NCBI GenBank assembly: GCA_963682055.1
Contig: OY821751.1
Location: 9,982,001-10,046,000, forward strand
Source: Primula veris
Taxonomy: Eukaryota > Streptophyta > Magnoliopsida > Ericales > Primulaceae
Length of the DNA: 64,000 nt
Direction of reading: 5' to 3'
The translations under genes were made by a program, and so were the position numbers. The first letter of the stretch is position 1. Each line of letters begins with the position of its first letter. The notes under the pieces are model-generated. The model searched no databases and had not been told where the DNA came from. It saw nothing but the letters and a program-made list of their open reading frames with translations. Positions 21,012 through 32,635 of this stretch are shown piece after piece.

Positions 21012-21751
21012 AGATCAAGTAAAAAGTGTAAGATTTTACCTTAAGAATATTAAGATGTGATGAAAAGATGTAGTTACAAGTATGAAAATGTTTTCTTTTT
21101 CCGAGAGTTTTTGTATTTACAGAAGCCTTGTATGAGGAGTTGCTTTTACGAGTTGCAAACTGCGGTTTCCAATGCGAGATAGAGTATTCCGTCTTGGTCA
21201 GGTTTGATTCCATTTGTTTCGGATACGTCATGCAACTTCTTTTTATCATGTTTTTCATAGAAAAATATAAATGTTTATTGCTTGGTTTTTTGTTGATCTT
21301 ACTATTACCAAATTGGTGTTACTCCGCCTAATTTCCGCATCTGCTCACGTAATTTCCTCATTGTTACAATAAATTAATTGTCTCAAAGCGAAGAGCAGGA
21401 AATTTTTTAATGCACAAAAAAGTTTCGGAAAGATAGTGACAAATTCTCGAGAGAAATTCCTTCTGGAAAGAAGGAAATTATTATACTCCAGATATAGTTC
21501 TTTTTTATAAACTAATCGGTAAATTGCAGTGTCTTTGTAACTTCAATCTGGTTTAAAAAAAAAACGGAAGTGCATAAATTTATATCTAGCAAGCGATATG
21601 ATTTGTTCAAGTATATATAACCTGATCAGTAAATAGAATAACCGATAGAAAAATCAAGAAATCACTTGGTGATTCAGTTAACTTTCACTTGAAAGCTCAC
21701 ACCAAGCCCTTTGTCCTTGGTAAGTGGCAGGCGAAACATGGTTGTTTTTTG
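21012..21751. other. No gene seen
   Basis: AT-rich sequence between the unidentified ORF and a Sirevirus LTR. Open frames here are short and unremarkable. Confidence 0.5.
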
Positions 21752-22913
21752 TGTTTAGACCATATTTTTGGCCTATTAAACTCTTTATTTTCAATTGGTT
21801 TGATTAAACTAATCTAAGATTAAATGATAATTGTTAAGACAATTTTATTTTTACAGGTGAAGTTGCAACCTCTAGTTGCAGGCATAGTTATAATCTGATA
21901 ATACGCATGATTCTGTCTTACTGCATTACTTGATATTTAAGTTAATTAATTTAATTAAAATATGCAGGAAATATTCTCATATATACTCATAGATTTTATT
22001 TATATGTGTTGAGAATATTTAGTTGATAAACAATTGAAGTTTTTTAAAATAAAAAGGAGTTTGGTTTTAAAAGATATACTATCTAAAATATAATATCTTG
22101 TTTTTTTTATTGTACTAACTATATATCCTATTCTTATGCAAGTGTTTATCACAATTCCAATCTTGTTACTAACGAAATCTTTTATTCAATATATATTGGA
22201 ATTATATATGGAGTTATTGTTTTTAAATAAAATAAGATTTTATTTTCAAAATATATTATTTTATATGATCTTTTCAAATGTAACGATGTCTCCTATATTC
22301 AAACAAGCTTATCTCGAGTTATCCTAGAAAGATTGTGATCAAATCTGAAACTACAAATATTTCGTATGACGAGAAGATTTAGATCAATATGGAGATACAT
22401 GAATAAATCAAGAACTTTCTGAAGATAAATATTACATGAAGAAGATCTTTGAAGATTTATTTTTCTTTTATATATAGATGATAACTTTGCTTGTAAAAGG
22501 TGTGTATTCTAAACTATAAAGAACTCTACCTTAGAGAGATACACAAGAGACACACGTGAGAAACTTAAACAGAAAAACAATGGTGAGATGCCATTAATTT
22601 TTTAAGTGATAGTTATATAGTAGGAGTAATATAGAGATAGGCAGAAAAATTTAGAGTGAATCTGATAGTTTTTCACTAAGACTTATATCCTATGTTGTAA
22701 GTTTTTATAATATCACTGATCTGGGTGAGTGACCCGGAGACGTAGCCCAATGATTAGGTGAACTTCATTGTTAAACATGCGTGTGAATTTCTTACGAGTA
22801 CGTTTAACTTTCAGTTCTGTCCATCATTATACTTCTGCTTGCAACTGTGGTTCCAACTATAATTGCAACCTATCTACGTAATATCAACTAAAACAGCAGA
22901 TATGAATTTCAAT

Positions 22914-22923
22914 TGGTATCAGA
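22914..22923 (+). other. Decayed primer-binding site
   Basis: TGGTATCAGA followed by CACTC instead of GC, two bases after the LTR end. Confidence 0.7.
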
Positions 22924-22971
22924 CACTCATATCAGCCTTTACTTGGTGTGGATCCTATTTTCTGGTAAAAC

Positions 22972-23202
22972 ATGGACTTGATAAGGAGAGAAAATTTAAG
23001 ACTGAAGGAAGAAGTTTTGGGATTTAAGAGTGAACTTACGAAAACACAATTCGAATTGAATAAACTTCAAAGGCAAGTCAAGCTTCTCAATTTAAGTTCT
23101 ACTCAAAGATTGGACCAATTATTTTCCACTCAACGATATGCAAAGACAACACTGGTTTGGGATACGGTGGATTTGGAAGGAATGGAAAAATTGTATTTGT
23201 GA
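22972..23202 (+). pseudogene. gag: Sirevirus gag coiled-coil fragment
   Basis: 76 codons: the gag start MDLIR fused to the coiled-coil region ending LNLSSTQRLDQLF, parallel to IKLLNVSASDKLDDML in the full element. The following GLGYGGFGRNGK is in a second frame. An internally deleted gag. Confidence 0.7.
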
Positions 23203-23603
23203 TGGTATCGCCTTAAGCAATGCTAAACTCCAATGTAAGTATGAAAAAGATCTCAGTTGCAAACTACATATACAACTAAGAAATTTTTCATACCACCAAT
23301 AGCAACTGAATGTGTTTTTAAGGATAAGTTTTTCAAAACTCCATCTAAAATTGCTACTGGTAGTGTTATTAAAGTATGTTATTATTGTGAGAAGCCTTGG
23401 TCACTTGGAACGAAAATGTTTTAAAAGGATTTCTGAAAATAAAAAGGTTTTAATGGGCTTTATAGACCGGTTTCTAAGTGGATTTGGGTTGCGAAAAAGA
23501 AGAATGATATAACTACTTGTAATAGAGCTATTATCAATGACATGATTAAATAGCTAGCTTTATAAACATAATTTCTCAAACTGTTTACAATAAAAGAACA
23601 AAC

Positions 23604-24757
23604 TCAATGTGTAGGAACTAAATTCCCACATGATTCTATGACAGATGGCTTCCAGCATGGAACCAATCTAAGGATCAAGCAGTCCATCAACTCCGCTACC
23701 AAAATCACATCCTCATTCAACAATTCAAATGCTTCAGTCATCTCTCTCGCCACTTCAATTTTCGTGTCCTTCCGAAGATCGAATTCGAATTCAATCTCCA
23801 GCTTTTTCCCCTTCAAGTTAACAACGCCTAACTTGAAAAAAATGGATCCGTTTTTTGTTTTATCTTCTTTTAGTTCGAATTCACTATTTCCGATGAAAAT
23901 TTTTAGTTCAGAAGTCCAAGCTAGAGGAGCTTGAACCTTGCACGTTGTGACGGATTGTAAACTAAGACACTTTTCAATAAATTTCTTGAATTGGGCGTCT
24001 GTGACCTTGGCTAAGGTAGCTTGCATAGTACTTGTAATAGTCTTCTTCTGGTAAATTTCTCTCAGAGATTCAGATTTCAAGATCGGATTCTCAGCTGTAG
24101 CTAATTCGAGCATACATACAGTGAGCGAGTAAACGTCAAAATCTTGGTTGAACTCCTCCTTGAAAAGTTCCATAAGCGGATCCTGAACAATATTTCCCAA
24201 CCATGGATCCCCGATCTTAACCACTTCAGTGTTACCATTGATAAATATACAATCACAAGTCAAACTTCCATGAACTATCAGAGGATCATGATTGTGGAGA
24301 AAATACAACCCTTCTAAAATCTGTCCCGCCACTTCTTGATCGCATGTGTCTCTACACACCTATGCTTTCTACGGTACCTTCTCAAACACCCTGATGTGAA
24401 TGCCATGGCGATGAGATTGATATGGCCGGTATTATGGTCCACCCACGAGCTGTAATACTCAACGATATTGTTGTGTTTCAAAGGTTTCAATAGCTGATTC
24501 AAGTTTTGAAAAACTTGCTCGGATTTGGATGAATTGGTGACCCGGATCTTGTTCCAAGTCGCGTCCCTTCCATAGTCTTAATCGAACCCGTTATAGCCCA
24601 CCTTAGCACCTTTTTCCTCAATCTCGATTTCGTGATAATGCACATATATGCCGTTTGGGGAAATTTCAGCAATATCAGCCTCCAGATCACCATACAACAC
24701 TAACGGAACCCCAGAATTCATCGCCATGTAGGTATTTACGTATGTATACTGGGACAT
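23604..24757 (-). pseudogene. WNK-type kinase-like pseudogene (degenerate active site)
   Basis: Minus-strand reading from ATG 24,757 (or 24,727): ADIAEISPNGIYVHYHEI (cf. EVDPTGRYxRYNEI of WNKs), LLKPLKHNNIVEYYSSWVD, AIKKW, then after a frameshift AGQILEGLYFLHNHDP, VHGSLTCDCIFINGN, VKIGDPWLG, YSLTVCMLELAT, and a C-terminal OSR1-like part IFFKLGVVNLKGK...LVPCWKP. In active WNKs the loops are HRDLKCDN and DLG; here HGS and DPW remove the catalytic Asp and metal-binding Gly. Lesions: in-frame TAA after GYNGFD and a 1-nt deletion near 24,335. No introns are evident across regions that are split in most WNK genes, so it is possibly a retrocopy. The final 251-codon frame (23,604-24,359) is open. Confidence 0.8.
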
Positions 24758-25428
24758 TTAATATAGAAGTTCAATTCAAGATTGAAACTTAAACACGGGA
24801 ATCAGAGAAAAACAGCGAACGTGCGCTCGGAGAATGCTTCGGAAGCAAATATGAAGAGATCAATAGCAGTTTGGAACCGAGATAAAGATGTAAAACTGAA
24901 TGAACTCATGACAATAAACTGATTTCGTAAAGTAAGCCAGGAAATAAGACGACTAATCTGGCAAAAAATAACATGACAATACTGATCAGGTGTATGGATA
25001 TAAATAGTGAGAGGAAGTTGTGTTCAAAAAGGATTAAGAATCCGATAACAAAACAAACACCTAGTTTAGCTAGGAAATATAAAGATAAACGCACTAATAT
25101 CAACTTAAATAACTGTAACCAACTTTTGTCTCTCTGATAATTAGTACGTGAATGAAATTTAAAAAGATATAACCAGGTACATGACTAACAACTTAAGTTA
25201 TTCAAAAGCAAATGTTTTAGTAGAAGTTTCTTTATATTTAGTGGTACTAATTTGCTACATATATAACCAAAGACAGGTAAATTTTATTTTTAGCCTCCAA
25301 TTTTAACTTAAACGTCACTTTCACCGTATGCTAATTTTTTTTAAAGTTAAGCATCTCATTAAAACCAAAAACCAGCAAATAAAAACTTCGTTAGCACAGA
25401 TTGCTATCTCAAGTAATAGTTCAAAATC
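24758..25428 (-). other. 5' flank of the WNK-like gene, duplicated inverted at 63,590-64,000
   Basis: 24,900-25,310 aligns inverted with 63,590-64,000 (for example AGATTAGTCGTCTT near both 24,951 and 63,960). The part adjoining the ATG looks like a leader. No independent gene. Confidence 0.7.
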
Positions 25429-26314
25429 TGTAACATTCCGTAATTTTTATAAGTGTTTTTAATTATGATTTAATCAATCCAAAAATGTTTTATTCAAATT
25501 TTACAAAAAACCGGTCACTCAATTAATTTTTAGCCAAAAATCGAAACTCTTCCGAAAAACTTTATTTTAAAAACCTGTTACTAATTTTACTAATAAAAAG
25601 GACCCAATATATTTGTTTCTAAAGATTTGTTATTTTTGAGAAGTAAAACAATATTTTTGGATTAAGAGTTAGCTTTTAGAACTTTGGGGACCAAATAGTT
25701 CGCTTCCACAAACTATCTAAAAACAGTTTTTTTTCTAAACAAAAAATCAGCCCACTTTCAACCCTTTAAAACTAAAACCAGCAAAATACAAGAGAGAAAA
25801 AGGAGAAGAAGAAGAAGAAGAAGAAACCACGTTAGCGGGTTCATACCAGAAGCATCTTCTCTACGCTCTAAAGTAACGGGGGTTATCCATTGCGCCTAGA
25901 CGAGGGTGTATGTTAGGTTTTGGTTTTGTGTTTATTATAAATTGGGGGGTTTTTGCCTTTTATCTTAATTATGTTCTTAAATTGATAATTGAGTTTATTT
26001 GTTGTACGTTTAATTCACTTATTTGATTTTGGAGTAGTTGAGGATTTAGTCTTTTAATTTCGGATTAATGAGAATATTAATGAGTTGCGTGTTTTATGCG
26101 TTGATTATGTGTTATTATGGATGTTGATAGAATTGGATAAATTATTGTTGAATAATGATAGGTTTTATATTGCGTATACAAGTTGTTTGTTAAAATGCCT
26201 GAATGGAATTTTATATTGATAGAGTTGGTTGGCTAGTTGTGAATCTAGTACCTATGCTTATTTGTTTTGTTGAATTGCGTCAAAGTGACGTATGAGAATG
26301 TGTTATTTGTGTGA

Positions 26315-26428
26315 TATTATTGGCCGAGGCCGTATGAGATGTGATTAGTTGAATGGATTTATATTATTGGCTGAGGCCGTATGAGATGTGATTAGTTGAA
26401 TGGTTTTATATTATTGGCCGAGGCCTTG
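26315..26428 (+). repeat. Tandem repeat in Gypsy LTR, unit about 46 bp, 2.5 copies
   Basis: TATTATTGGCCGAGGCCGTA recurs at about 26,316, 26,362 and 26,408 with the intervening GATGTGATTAGTTGAATGG. Confidence 0.85.
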
Positions 26429-26444
26429 TTATTTAACTGTAGTG

Positions 26445-26815
26445 GCAATGGTATCTGTCTCTTTTTAATTCCGGGGACAGAAGACGGCCGAGGGGATAGG
26501 GAATGACTCGTCTTACGGACTGGGGTGAGTGGAATGAGAGGTACTAGTGTACACTATATTTATTTTTATGTTAGCTATGGTCTCTGTCTCTTCATAATTC
26601 CGGGGACAGAAGATGGCCGAGGGGATAGCGAATGACTCGTCTTACGGACTGGGACGAGTGGCATGAGAGGTCCAAGTGCGCACTTTAAATCTACTTTTAT
26701 GTTAGCAATGGTCTCTGTCTCTTCCTAATTCCGGGGACAGAAGACGGCCGAGGGGATAGGGAATGACCTACCTTACGGACTGGGGTAGGTGGCATGAGAG
26801 GTCCATGTTTGCTAT
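26445..26815 (+). repeat. Tandem repeat in Gypsy LTR, unit about 130 bp, 3 copies
   Basis: Each unit contains CTGTCTCTT, CCGGGGACAGAAGA, GGCCGAGGGGATAG and CTTACGGACTGGG. Units start at about 26,446, 26,577 and 26,707. GC content is well above the surroundings. Confidence 0.9.
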
Positions 26816-27337
26816 AGATGTTTATTCAATTTATTTCGTTCTTCGATGTTATTATTAGTTCTTTTATACGTTGATTATCGTAGTTGTTTTTTGTGAGTTC
26901 ATGCATTTATGGGATGGATTGACGGTATTTGTGGTGCCGTCCCATCTAGGTATGTGCGTGGGACTCACCGTTACAGTTTTGTATTTCAGGTACAACTTAG
27001 GCTGAGACGTTTGGTTAGAAGCATTAGCAAGATATCGCATGGGCTCGGGGCTTCTTTCTATTGCTTTCTTTTTTCTTAGACTATCTTTTTAAGGTTGTAG
27101 CCTACGGAAAAATTACATTCGTTGTTTTTCTTTTCTTATAACTTTGTTAAAATCATTACGTTTTGTAGCCGTGTTTGACAAATTTTTTTTTTTTTTATGT
27201 AATTGTTTGATTGTTCCTTTAGCTCGCAAATGTTTTCTTTTAAAAATTTTAATTTTGTACCAACATGTTTCGTTTTCCTTTTATTTAAAAAGGTCATGCC
27301 TCGATGTCCTTTACGGATTTTGGGGCGTGACAAAATC

Positions 27338-28440
27338 TAAATTAGATACAAAATCACAATAATTACAAATGAAAATGACTTTTGAACTGATATTATCAAA
27401 TGTTCACCAGATTACTCTGTCAGAAATTATGTAAGGCTCATTTGATAAAACCAGTTCTAAAGTATGAGCAGAATTCGTGCTTGTTGTATTGATCATTATT
27501 CTCTATTAGTGATTTCCTTTGCACTTACTTTTTTTAATTTGAACACTGCATAATCTTTTCTTGATTATTAATAATTTGAGACACTTAATTGAATAGATAA
27601 AAGAAATTGATTATCAAAAAAAAGAAAGATAAATGGCATTTACTTTTAGCTTTATTGCACAATATTACTATTATTTCCGAATAATTTTTTTAGTTATTTG
27701 TTACAACTTATTGGCTAAATGATTTGATAGAGTTATTTATAGAGTGCCTGCAATTTTGAGTACATGTAAACTTGATAACTAAAATTAACAAAGTGTGATT
27801 TTTGGGTTAAATATAAAGAGCGTCATGTATAGCCTGATGTGGATAGTAGAGAAATGTACATTATTACATTTTCCGTCTCTCATCTTGTAACTTATTGATG
27901 TTGTTGGTTAATTTTACATGTTTTATTCCGTGGGGTAAACCGTAATATTGAGAAATGTTATCCTCCACAATTTTGCCAACAGTTAAATCTTAGATCTGAT
28001 GTGAATTAGTGAAACAGTTATTTTTATCAGTCGTACTAATCTTATATCTACCAATCATTTTTTATGAGTTGTAGCAACCCACATGCATGGAATCTAAATC
28101 AGGTCTGTTTGAATCTCAGCTTGTGCAGAACTCAATCATGAAGGGAAGAGAAAAGGCCTCATCAAAGTTGTTTCAGGTTCATCATGCAACTAGCATCTAC
28201 GCCTAACAGCATGCTTAAACTAGTCGTTTTTTTATTATAAGTAAACTAGTCGAATATTTGCTCTAATTATCACATGCAGTACAAAATTATAGACATGTGG
28301 GATGAAAGTTTGTCTCCCTTAGTCATATAGATAATGAACAAGTGAGTGACATTACCTAAACACAGTAATTTTGATCATCTAAGAAATAAAAAAATTATCT
28401 TCTGGGGTCTATAATAATAAATACAGAGACAACAGAAACA
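27338..28440. other. Intergenic; part duplicated inverted at 63,230-63,400
   Basis: 27,780-28,040 aligns inverted with 63,230-63,400. An ATG-led 39-codon frame at 28,087-28,206 (MESKSGLFESQLVQNS...) is the only coding hint and is too short to trust. Otherwise AT-rich. Confidence 0.5.
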
Positions 28441-29928
28441 AGAACGGTAACGACCTAGATCCTAAGGGTGTCCACGGCCGACTAACACGTACTTTGGTGC
28501 GTGATAGAAAAAAGCCTAATAACTTATAACAATTAAATAAAACATTTACATATACTAATTTGATAAATTCAAATATATTTTTCCTATTATAAAGCATCTC
28601 GATAACAACTTAAAAGGAAAATTCAATACTCATTGTCAACTAAAACACAATTCTCAAAACATAACTAGACGATTGTCTTAAGTCTCAAACTTGGTTTTAA
28701 AACCTTATTGACAGCGAAAAATTAAAATAACTCCTACGAGATTTGCCTGGTTCCAACTGACTCAAATCCGATTCTAAATACTCGTGTATTACCTGGAAAT
28801 ATTAAAAATGAGAGGGGTGAGCTAAAAGAGCTCAGTAATAAAGTCTTGCAATAATAATAAGGGAAAAATATATATTTCCAAAAATGCCCCAATGCATGAT
28901 AATACGAAACTTCCTTTAATATGAAGTTGTAAGAACCAATGAATAAATAACTTTTAAAAACAATAGATTGGACTTTCCAATCTATTCAGTGGATTCGGAC
29001 TTCCCGATCCGAATCCCCTTTAAATTCTTTATGTTTGATTTGAAATTTCCAAATCTCTTTCTTTCTTTTCGGACTTCTCAAATTTACTTCTTTCTTTCCG
29101 AACTTCTCGAATTTATTTTCTTTCTTTTCGGACTTCCCGAATAACTTTCTCTCTTTTCGGACTTCCCGAATAACTTTCTCTCTTTTCGGACTTCCCAATA
29201 ACTTCATCTCTTTTCGGACTTCCCGATTTCTCTTTACTTATTTCTTCTTTTCCTTTTTATTTCTTTACCTTGTAACCATCAAAATATACTTGTGTATAGA
29301 TGGTAATTAAAATATTAGCTTGTAATCACCTTTTAAAATACGCACGGGACAATTACACTAGCAAGACAAAACCACTCACCTGTTTGACGTCTTGTAAATA
29401 ATATGTACATGGATAATTTATACCATACAATATTCTATATAGATAGTATGTACCTTAACTACAACCAAATTAAACCATATAGCTACTTACATGTTGTCAT
29501 TGCAATTCACCAAACGTGCACTTTTTAGCTTACTGATTTCAATGTGACTTACTTCTATTGTTTATTAACTTACATAGATTAGCTGCTAGTACTTCAATCT
29601 ATTTGTTGATGTCTTTTGTTACAACTCAAATAATTACCAAATTGAGTTAGATAACTCCCAAATCTGATCATGATATACAACTAAGCCAATTTTCCAACCA
29701 AGTGAGAACTGTCAAACAAGTTGAACTTTGTAACAAACATTAGTACCATAAGTTAAAATCCTACATGAATCTGACTATAACAAATCTAGCTATTTAATAC
29801 TTAACTTTTAACCAGGTCATCACATGTACATCAATTCTATTTGATCCATTACCAATACAATACTTCCAATTCTCAGTTTTCTTTACCAACCATATTATCC
29901 AAACCGCTCACGGGCACATGTACGGCTA
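28441..29928. other. Intergenic, possible old LTR and a minisatellite
   Basis: 28,441-28,860 read on the minus strand has a composition and phrases like the 3' half of plant Gypsy LTRs (GAGCTCTTTTAGCTCACCCC, and GGATCTAGGTCGTTACC at its end), but no matching end or TSD was found. 28,990-29,235 is a minisatellite. 29,236-29,928 shows nothing recognisable. Confidence 0.35.
28990..29235. repeat. Pyrimidine-rich minisatellite, unit about 30 bp
   Basis: About seven units of TTTCTTTCTTTTCGGACTTC followed by CCGAATAAC or diverged versions. The last units are the most regular. The minus-strand open frame here (KEVRKERKLFG repeats) is a by-product. Confidence 0.85.
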
Positions 29929-29933
29929 CAATT

Positions 29934-30281
29934 TGTTGAGTTGTGAAGCCAAATGAGATTTGGCCATGTTTTCTAATTATCCCACATCGCCTAGAATTGT
30001 AATATGACCCACTAAGGGTTCTATTTATATGCCCCAATATCTTGTATTGTAATTACACCTACACAAACACCTCTATATTATAAAGAGAGAGTTCTATTTG
30101 CGAGAGAACCATAGCTTTGTGTTTAGCTAGATTACGTTTGTAATCCTCTATATATATATATATTAAGTGCCACGTGTAGCGGCCCGGAGACGTAGCCAAT
30201 TTGGGTGAACTCCGTTATCAAAGTGTGTGTGCTCGGTTTTAATACTTCTGTCTTTCTTTGTGCTCGACTGATTTCCCAACA
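29934..30281 (+). repeat. 5' LTR of Tnt1-type Copia
   Basis: TGTTGAGTTGTG...TTTCCCAACA, 348 bp, with a TATTTATAT-type box near 30,022 and a TA repeat near 30,150. Confidence 0.95.
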
Positions 30282-30283
30282 AG

Positions 30284-30295
30284 TGGTATCAGAGC
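30284..30295 (+). other. Primer-binding site, initiator tRNA-Met
   Basis: TGGTATCAGAGC two bases after the 5' LTR. Confidence 0.95.
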
Positions 30296-30338
30296 CCGAG
30301 GTTCGCAGAACTAAGGTCGAAGATCGAGAGGAAGATCG

Positions 30339-31589
30339 ATGGCGAAAGAAGATAGGACTGCACATGGGATCGAGAAGTTCGACGGTAAGGACTTCGCATT
30401 CTGGAGAATGCAAATAGAGGACTACCTTTATGGGAGGAAGATGCATCAGCCACTTCTCCTTGAGGAAAGGCCGACCACGACCACCGAGGAGGCGTGAAAA
30501 CTCTTAGACCGTCAAGTGTTGGGAGTGATCCGCCTAACACTATCTAGGAGTGTCGCACATAACGTTGCAAGAGAGACGACGACGATGGGGATGATGAAGG
30601 TCCTCACCGACATGTATGAGAAACCATCCGCGAACAACAAGGTACATCTCATGCGTAAGTTGTTCCACATACGCATGGCTGAGGGGACACCTGTCGCGAG
30701 TCACGTGAACAAGTTCATCGACACCGTAAATCAGTTGGATGCGGTGGAGATAACTTTTGAAGACGAAGTGAGAGCCCTTATACTGCTAGCATCTCTACCA
30801 AACAGTTAGGAATTCATGCGAGCTGCTGTGAGCAACTCAATTGGAAAGGAGAAACTGACTTACAACGGCATCCGAGATCAAATACTCGCTGAGGAACTCA
30901 GGAGATTGGATATGGGTGAATGCTCAAATGATGGAGCAGCCTTGAATATGGGTTCAAGAGACCGGGGTAAGGCCAAGGTATGGGACATTAGAGGACGTTC
31001 GCAATCCCGAGGAAGAAGAGGGCAAAGCCGAGGAGGCAAAGATAGCGATCGAAGTAAGAAGAATCTTCGATGCTATAACTGCCAGGGTATGAGACACTTC
31101 AGTCATGAGTGCAAGCAGCCGAAGAAGGGTACCGGCCGTGATCACGTGGCTAATGTTGCGAGCAACGAGGATTCGGATGACTGTTTAATGCTTGCCGTAC
31201 AGAGAGACATAGATTCGTGGATTCTAGACTCTGGGGCATCATTTCACACGACCGCTCAGAAGGATTTATTCGAAAATTACACTGTGGGTAATTTCGGTAA
31301 AGTGTATCTAGCCGACGGAGAAGCGTTGGATGTTGTTGGAATGGGCGATGTGAAAATTCGCATTCCAAACGGATCGGTATGGAAGCTAACGAAAGTGAGG
31401 CATGTCTCGAGGTTGACCAAGAATCTGATTTCAGTAGGTCAACTCGATGCCGAAAGGTACTCCATTTCGTTTAGCTGTGGAGCTTGGAAAGTTTCACGAG
31501 GAGCTATGGTGATAGCCCGAGAGAGTAAGGTCGGTACATTGTACATGACGACCGATGAGGAGCATACAATTGCGGCAGCTGTGTCGTAA
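30339..31589 (+). pseudogene. gag: Copia gag and protease
   Basis: Gag starts MAKEDRTAHGIEKFDGKDF (ATG 30,339). In-frame stops at TGA 30,495-30,497 and TAG 30,807-30,809, both at positions where Trp is usual, suggest TGG to stop transitions. The CCHC knuckle is CYNCQGMRHFSHEC, where the usual Gly before His-5 is Arg-like. Protease motif WILDSGASFH near 31,218. The frame closes at TAA 31,587-31,589 before the integrase zinc region. In the family this part makes the particle shell and processes the polyprotein. Confidence 0.9.
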
Positions 31590-32510
31590 AACTGCTCGGA
31601 ACTGTGGCATCGACGGTTGGGTCACATGAGTGAGAAGGGGATGAAGGTGTTAGCGAAGGACAACAAACTTCCAGGCTTGAAGTCTGTCAACCTCGACATG
31701 TGCGAAGGTTGCATGTTCGGGAAGCAAAAGAAAGTGAGCTTCCGGAAAGGTGGAAAAGCTCCCAAGGAGGAGAAGCTAGCATTGGTCCACTCAGATGTAT
31801 GGGGACCATCTCCAGTAACCTCACTGGGAGGAGCTCAATACTATGCGACCTTCATCGATGATTCGACGAGGAAAACATGGGTCTACTTCTTGAAACACAA
31901 GTCTGAGGTGTTTAAGAAATTCCAAGAATGGAAGGCCATGGTCGAACTAGAGACCGGGAATAAACTCAAGTGTTTGAGGTCCGAAAACGGCGGAGAGTAC
32001 ATTGATGCAAAGTTCGTAGAGTTCTGTGCTCAGAAAGGCATTCGAATGGAGAAGACCATCCGAAGAACGCCACAGCTGAATGGCGTGGCCGAGCGAATGA
32101 ACCGAACAATCAATGAGCGTGCTAGGAGTATGAGACTGCAAAGTGGGTTGCCCAAAGCCTTGTGGGCACATGCAGTAAGCACGGCGGTTTACCTCATTAA
32201 CCGCGGACCCTCAGTGCCAATGGAAAAGAGAATTCCCGAGGAAGTCTGGATAGGAAAGCCTATCTCGTATGACCACTTGCGAGTGTTCGGTTGTCTGTCA
32301 TATATCCATGTCGACATAAATGATCATACCAAGCTTGACTCGAAATCCAAAGTGTGTTACTTTATGGGGTACGGTGGAGCTGAGTTTGGATATCGCTTCT
32401 GGGACGGTCAAACAAAGAAGATCACATCTTCAACGAAGGCATTTTGTACAAAGATTGACAAAATGGAGTGGTGGAAGAAGATGCGCTCCCGTCCGAGGAA
32501 AGTGGTATGA
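31590..32510 (+). pseudogene. pol: Copia integrase
   Basis: LWHRRLGHMSEKGM and CEGCMFGKQ form the pre-integrase zinc region; HSDVWGPSP is the first catalytic Asp and TPQLNGVAERMNRT carries the Glu. The second catalytic Asp, usually in LRSDNGGEY, is Glu here (LRSENGGEY). A frameshift near 32,425-32,440 ends the frame at 32,510. The proper frame continues past TGA 32,456-32,458 and TGA 32,627-32,629. Confidence 0.9.
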
Positions 32511-32635
32511 TCGACATGAATGCGTTTCCAAGATTGGACTTGGAAAATGACACTGAAGATGAGCCAGTGGTGCTCGACAACCGACCAGCAGATGCTGAAG
32601 AGGCCGAGGAGCTGCCTCAAACTCCCTGACCTGAA

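Larger units (their letters stand above)
21752..23545 (+). mobile_element. Truncated Sirevirus: LTR plus gag remnant
   Basis: LTR 21,752-22,911 (about 1,160 bp, starting TGTTTAGACC, ending GAATTTCA) similar to the LTRs at 43,206-44,315 and 15,226-16,448. A primer site TGGTATCAGA at 22,914 is decayed beyond its tenth base. Gag starts at 22,972 as MDLIRREN but jumps directly into the coiled-coil part (RLKEEVLGFKSELTKTQ), so most of the capsid region is deleted. A knuckle-like CYYCEKPGHLERKCF follows in shifting frames near 23,366-23,415. No pol and no second LTR. Confidence 0.8.
25429..27332 (+). mobile_element. Gypsy solo LTR with internal tandem repeats, TSD AAATC
   Basis: Begins TGTAACATTCCG, ends GGGGCGTGACA, flanked by AAATC at 25,424-25,428 and 27,333-27,337; 1,904 bp. 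TGTAACA...GCGTGACA ends are typical of plant chromovirus-type Gypsy LTRs. No internal domains. The duplicated WNK flank at 63,230-64,000 has nothing comparable. Confidence 0.8.

Noticed and set aside
30132..30540. Minus-strand frames over the 5' LTR and gag of the Tnt1-type Copia
   Set aside because: Antisense shadows of LTR and gag sequence.
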